Positions 4,249 to 7,642 of a stretch of DNA of 7,642 nucleotides are shown here, piece after piece. This stretch comes from Acidobacteriota bacterium. GTDB taxonomy: Bacteria; Acidobacteriota; Terriglobia; UBA7540. The translations under genes were made by a program, and so were the position numbers. The notes beneath the pieces are model-generated. The model worked only from the letters and a program-made list of their open reading frames with translations, had not been told where the DNA came from and made no database searches. Within the stretch, counting starts at the first letter, position 1. The number at the start of each line of letters is the position of its first letter. The stretch covers positions 1 through 7,642 of the forward strand of contig JAKASH010000131.1 of the NCBI GenBank assembly GCA_021828225.1, in the 5' to 3' direction.

Positions 4249-6440
4249 ACCTCCGCATTCCTGAGGAATTTGATCCAAGGTCCACTTCTAATGGTCAGCC
4301 CGGAGCGCGGGGATTGGACGGGGCTGGCCGAAGACGGCCTTCGGATTTCGCGCCTGTGTCCTCTGTTAATCTGACGTTTCTCCGGTACCGGGCTGCTATC
4401 CGGCGTCACGCATGGAGAATTGCTGTCTTTGTAGGCGTGACGTTCTTGTTTACGGGTATCATCTTGCTGCGTATCCCCAAGGAATACCAAGGGACGGCCA
4501 TAGTCCGGGTCGATCCTTCGGTACCCATTGATGTGGTTGGCAACCAAGCTGGTAACTCTAATGGGTTTAATATGGGACCGCAACTTGCTACCGATGAGAA
4601 AGAAATCGTTAGTCCCGCAGTAGTAATCCCGGCAATCATGAGACTTGGACTGCAGAAGTCCCCTGCCGATAACGCGTCAACAACCGTCCCGTCTGCGCTG
4701 GTTGCTAGAATCATGGGGGGAATTAAGGTCAGTCAGGTCAGGGGCACGTATCTGCTCAATGTCTCCTACCGTTCCACCTCTCCAAGCCGGGCGGCGGCAG
4801 TAGCTAACGCGCTAGCCGAACAATTCATTGAGCATGAGTACGAGACGCGGAATAGCGCGCTGATGAGCCTTTCCCAATACATGCGCGAGCAGATCAGGGA
4901 ACTTGGTGAGCGCATGGAAAAGAGTCAACTCTCTCTTGATGCATTTGAACGCACAAACAATATCAGCAACCCGGAAAGCACATCAGGCCTGCTCGATCAG
5001 CAGCTTTCATCACTCGAACAAGAACTCGGGCAGGAGCAGGCGAAGCAACGATCCCTCGATGCGAACCTGGCGCTTGTGAAGACGGGCAGTCTGGACGCGT
5101 TGCTCGTCTCAGACCGGGGCAAGGCACTCATCCCCTTGCTGCAGGCGCAACAGCAAGCCCAGTTAGAGTTCGATGCCCTGGCTTCGAAGTACGGGCCGGG
5201 GAACTACCTTTACCAACAGGAGCAACGCAAGCTGGCAAGCATCGACAACGCTGTTCGGAAAGAACAACAGCACGTAGCTGCACAAATTAAGGCACAGGCT
5301 GAAGCCCAAGCTACAGAGGTGGCCTTGACGACTCAGCAACTTGCCGAAGTTCAAGCACAGATTGATCAGTTTAACCGTAAGACTGTGCAGTACCAGATTT
5401 TGAAGCACAAAGCTGATTCCAATAAGGTCATTTACGATGATCTGCTGCAGCGCGTGGACGCCGCCGATGTCAGCGTCGGCTATCATTCAACGGCATTGCG
5501 AATTGTCAATCCGGCGCAGCCGAACCCCACACCGGTTTACCCACGCGTTAAACTAACCCTCCTGTTTGCAGTCTTGCTTGCAGGGTTCTTGGGTGTCGCC
5601 GGTGCGGTCGCAGCAAGCGAAATGGATCGAACAGTGCGCGATCCCGGAACCGTGTACGACACGCTGGGGATTGAACTCTTGGGCTTCCTGCCTGAGGTGC
5701 AAGACGACAAAGAACTGAAATCGCTAATAACCCCGGCGGGCGCGCAGCACGGTACGAGCGGTAGCCCGTTTGCTGAGTCGTTGTTAGGAATCCGTTCCAC
5801 TCTGCTGCTCAGGAACTCGGAAGCCCCACTGCGTGCGTTAGCCGTAATCAGCTGCCAGCCTAAAGAAGGAAAGACGACCGTCGCAATGAACCTTGCCGCG
5901 TCTCTGGCTGCTCTCGGTAAGCGCACTGTCCTTGTGGATGGTGACCTTCTGCAGCCTCGTGTGCATCGGATCCTGGATGTCTCCAACCGTTTGGGCCTGA
6001 GTTCATTATTAGAGGAGCAGGCAAGTTTGGATGACGTCTTGCGTCCAGGGCCAATAGAGCGGCTGACCATACTGCCTGCCGGCCCCCCTTCTGCCAGGGC
6101 TCGCGAGTTGATTGCGAGTCGGATTGACGTACTGGTTGAGGATCTCAAATGCCACTTCGACATCATCGTCTTCGACACACCGCCATTGCTCGGGTTTGCA
6201 GATACGTTAAACATTGCCGCGGCAGTGGACGAGGTTCTTCTCGTAGTACGCGCGGGCAAGACACCCCGGGAATACGTGCAGGTGGCGATCGAGCAACTGC
6301 GCAACGTGCGAGCTCCCGTCGCCGGTATTGTGCTTAATAGCGTCAAATCCCAGTTGAGTCCTTACTATCACTGGTACAGCGACAACCATTATCGCCAGTA
6401 CTCGACAGTTAGTGAAAACCATGATTCTTCTAACCAGTAG
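4245..6440 (+). CDS. Wzc-like polysaccharide co-polymerase with fused BY-kinase domain
   Basis: This inner-membrane protein controls chain length and export of an exopolysaccharide and carries a cytoplasmic tyrosine autokinase. In the 731 residues one sees: a hydrophilic N-tail (1-45); first membrane helix about 57-75; a Wzz-type periplasmic domain; predicted coiled coil at about 207-285 and 325-376 (Gln/Ala/Glu-rich); the Pro-rich NPAQPNPTPVYPR (422-434) and second helix about 437-457; then the kinase with Walker A PKEGKTT (539-545), Walker A' VLVDGDLLQP (562-571) and Walker B IIVFDTPP (640-647). A C-terminal tyrosine cluster (Y707, Y708, Y711, Y716, Y719) is the expected autophosphorylation site. 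Walker A' lacks the Arg that usually follows the second Asp (consensus DxDLR; here DGDLL). The ATG at 4245 overlaps the small upstream ORF by ATGA and lacks a strong ribosome-binding site; the 3' end overlaps the export gene by 29 bases. Fused PCP and kinase is the Gram-negative arrangement. Confidence 0.93.
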   Translation: MNLRIPEEFDPRSTSNGQPGARGLDGAGRRRPSDFAPVSSVNLTFLRYRAAIRRHAWRIAVFVGVTFLFTGIILLRIPKEYQGTAIVRVDPSVPIDVVGNQAGNSNGFNMGPQLATDEKEIVSPAVVIPAIMRLGLQKSPADNASTTVPSALVARIMGGIKVSQVRGTYLLNVSYRSTSPSRAAAVANALAEQFIEHEYETRNSALMSLSQYMREQIRELGERMEKSQLSLDAFERTNNISNPESTSGLLDQQLSSLEQELGQEQAKQRSLDANLALVKTGSLDALLVSDRGKALIPLLQAQQQAQLEFDALASKYGPGNYLYQQEQRKLASIDNAVRKEQQHVAAQIKAQAEAQATEVALTTQQLAEVQAQIDQFNRKTVQYQILKHKADSNKVIYDDLLQRVDAADVSVGYHSTALRIVNPAQPNPTPVYPRVKLTLLFAVLLAGFLGVAGAVAASEMDRTVRDPGTVYDTLGIELLGFLPEVQDDKELKSLITPAGAQHGTSGSPFAESLLGIRSTLLLRNSEAPLRALAVISCQPKEGKTTVAMNLAASLAALGKRTVLVDGDLLQPRVHRILDVSNRLGLSSLLEEQASLDDVLRPGPIERLTILPAGPPSARARELIASRIDVLVEDLKCHFDIIVFDTPPLLGFADTLNIAAAVDEVLLVVRAGKTPREYVQVAIEQLRNVRAPVAGIVLNSVKSQLSPYYHWYSDNHYRQYSTVSENHDSSNQ

Positions 6441-7515
6441 GTCCTCTCAGCATTGGTACTCACGGCGGATATCAGGCTGGGCGCGCGTGTCCGTTGAGCC
6501 GTTACTCTGCCCTTCTCCTCGCAAAATCATTTGTGCCGCCGTGGTCTATGTCCTGGTTGCCTCCGTGCTGGCGACCGCGGCATTTGCCCAATCGGAGTCG
6601 CCCCTCCAATCGCCTTCCTCGTCCGGGCAACTGGCGGGCGCGGCCGCAATGATCCCTTCGCCCACGGAAGCTCCGCCGGAATATCGCATGGGAACAGGAG
6701 ATGTTCTGGGGATTACGGTCTATAACATGTCGGAGCTTGACCGCACCGCCGTCGTGGGGTCCAACGGAGCATTACTGCTTTCCTATTTCCCGCAGCCACT
6801 CAAGGTTAATGGGGAGACGACGCAGGAGGTCGGGCAGCAAGTTGCGTCTGAGTTAAAGCACCTTCAGGTGCTGATTGACCCGCAGGTGAGCGTGACAGTG
6901 CTTCAAGTGGAGAGCAAACCCGTAGTGGTGGGTGGCGATGTCAGAAACCCGCAGGTCCTGCAAGAGATTCGTCCCTTCACCCTGCTCGAGGCGCTGATGC
7001 TGGCGGGCGGTCCGAAAAGCGGCGCCGGCAACACTGTGCTTGTGACTCGAGCAAACCGTAACGGCAAATTGGTCTCCTTTGATTTTCAGCTTTCGAAGGT
7101 GATCTCCGGAACCGACACCAGCTCCAACATCAGAGTCAAGCCGGGAGATACCATCCAGGTGCTGCCGGGGCAGAAGGTGTTCGTCGCGGGAGCGGTCAAG
7201 AGTCCGGGGGCGTTCGACCTTGGCCGCGGCCAGAGGCTCACGGTTTCGAAGCTCATGGCCCTGACGGGTGGATGGAAGGCGGACGCAGCACCGGCCAAGG
7301 CGGTGATTGTGCGGCAGGGGCCCAATGGCCAGCGGCAGACGGTCCATGTGGACCTGCCGAAGATCATGGCCCGCAAGGAGCATGACGTTGCGCTCGACCC
7401 GAATGACCTGCTCTATGTGCCGGGAAGCACGGCAAAGACGGTAGGCCTGACGGCGGCCAAGGGCGTGGGGGGAGCCATCTTCTTGGCACTCGGGTACCTG
7501 ATCATACGCGGGTAG
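6412..7515 (+). CDS. Wza/OPX-type polysaccharide export protein (Poly_export plus SLBB domains)
   Basis: It should form the periplasmic/outer-membrane export channel that works with the Wzc-like kinase. The frame gives up to 367 residues: a basic stretch (PRK, about 36-38), a hydrophobic signal core (about 39-56) and a likely cleavage site AFA|QSE (after residue 59). Then comes a Poly_export domain beginning YRMGTGDVLGITVYN (91-105) and running to about 165, and two SLBB-type beta-grasp modules (about 169-200, KPVVVGGDVRNPQVL..LAGG, and about 254-287, QKVFVAGAVKSPGAF..LTGGW). The C-terminal hydrophobic helix GVGGAIFLALGYLII (351-365) resembles the amphipathic outer-membrane helix of Wza. No Cys is present at the cleavage site, so it is not a typical lipoprotein. 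The start is uncertain: GTG 6412 and ATG 6421 lie inside the kinase gene without a good ribosome-binding site, and GTG 6487 would give a signal peptide of more normal length (34 residues). Confidence 0.92.
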   Translation: MKTMILLTSRSSQHWYSRRISGWARVSVEPLLCPSPRKIICAAVVYVLVASVLATAAFAQSESPLQSPSSSGQLAGAAAMIPSPTEAPPEYRMGTGDVLGITVYNMSELDRTAVVGSNGALLLSYFPQPLKVNGETTQEVGQQVASELKHLQVLIDPQVSVTVLQVESKPVVVGGDVRNPQVLQEIRPFTLLEALMLAGGPKSGAGNTVLVTRANRNGKLVSFDFQLSKVISGTDTSSNIRVKPGDTIQVLPGQKVFVAGAVKSPGAFDLGRGQRLTVSKLMALTGGWKADAAPAKAVIVRQGPNGQRQTVHVDLPKIMARKEHDVALDPNDLLYVPGSTAKTVGLTAAKGVGGAIFLALGYLIIRG

Positions 7516-7529
7516 AAGTGGGTAACGAA

Positions 7530-7541
7530 TGCCAGGTGGCA
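7530..7541. repeat. Short inverted repeat after the export gene
   Basis: TGCCA (7530-7534) and TGGCA (7537-7541) form a dyad with a two-base centre, 14 bases after the last stop codon, followed by AAATTTTACA. As RNA the stem is short (four to five pairs) and the T-run is only four bases, so an intrinsic terminator is doubtful; an operator for a neighbouring gene is equally possible. Confidence 0.25.
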
Positions 7542-7620
7542 AATTTTACACACTGTCCACGAGAGAAACAATTTCAGCCAAAATTGCGGATTTAGGGGTT
7601 GCAGAAATCCCGTAAGTACA

Positions 7621-7640
7621 TGATAAGTAATGAGTTATCA
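7621..7640. repeat. Perfect inverted repeat TGATAA-N8-TTATCA
   Basis: TGATAA (7621-7626) and TTATCA (7635-7640) are perfect inverted copies separated by eight bases, in the AT-rich tail of the window. A TTGCAG at 7599-7604 lies 17 bases before GATAAG at 7622-7627, a poor sigma-70-like pair. The dyad could be an operator in the promoter region of the next gene, which is outside the window. Six-base arms can arise by chance. Confidence 0.25.
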
Positions 7641-7642
7641 AT

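Noticed and set aside
3960..4583. Antisense 207-codon frame across the small ORF and the kinase N-terminus
   Set aside because: No domain or start signal; crosses the start of a well-supported gene, so most likely a shadow.
5537..6346. Antisense 269-codon Ser/Arg-rich frame over the kinase domain
   Set aside because: Composition typical of the reverse strand of a GC-rich gene; no recognisable motif.
1..7642. CRISPR arrays, tRNA/rRNA genes, insertion sequences, phage or toxin-antitoxin genes
   Set aside because: No regularly spaced repeats, transposase motifs or structural-RNA signatures were seen on reading the window.

Overview
The window is an exopolysaccharide/capsule biosynthesis and export locus, with every supported gene on the + strand. 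Nothing in it marks a novel defence system or mobile element; the recognisable genes belong to known families. The organism is probably a Gram-negative bacterium, because a Wza-type outer-membrane export protein with an SLBB/C-terminal helix layout sits beside a Wzc-type inner-membrane tyrosine kinase. The fairly GC-rich coding DNA, the frequent overlapping starts, and the phrase HSFADFNLHIPAN at the end of an upstream polymerase/ligase are in keeping with Acidobacteriota, but that phylum call is inference from remembered family patterns, not something the window proves.

Layout. Positions 1-143 hold the last 46 codons of a membrane protein that looks like an O-antigen ligase/polymerase. Positions 144-658 form a gap of about 515 bases with no convincing gene; it contains a strong hairpin at 382-405 and a second one at 579-609 and is the likely place for the operon's promoter. 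From 659 to 3973 lie four dTDP-sugar genes in the order rfbA, rfbB, rfbD, rfbC-like, which would turn glucose-1-phosphate and dTTP into dTDP-L-rhamnose or a close 6-deoxyhexose relative. A small unrecognised ORF (about 3985-4248) follows and ends in an ATGA overlap with a 731-residue Wzc-like chain-length regulator/BY-kinase (4245-6440). That gene in turn overlaps a Wza-like export protein (about 6412-7515). The last 127 bases (7516-7642) are non-coding, more AT-rich, and contain two short dyads.

How it works together. The genes are packed tightly (12-nt gap, 16-nt overlap, 50-nt overlap, 11-nt gap, 4-nt overlap, 29-nt overlap), so one transcript from about 659 to 7515 is the simplest reading. 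RfbABDC supply an activated deoxysugar; the kinase controls chain length and export across the inner membrane and periplasm; the Wza-like protein forms the outer-membrane/periplasmic export channel. Glycosyltransferases, the flippase and the initiating transferase are not in the window and would be expected nearby. The points most worth checking are the divergent RfbC-like enzyme (altered active-site neighbourhood, N-terminal extension, corrected GTG start), the small ORF coupled to the kinase, the altered Walker A' motif of the kinase, and the absence of a lipobox in the export protein.
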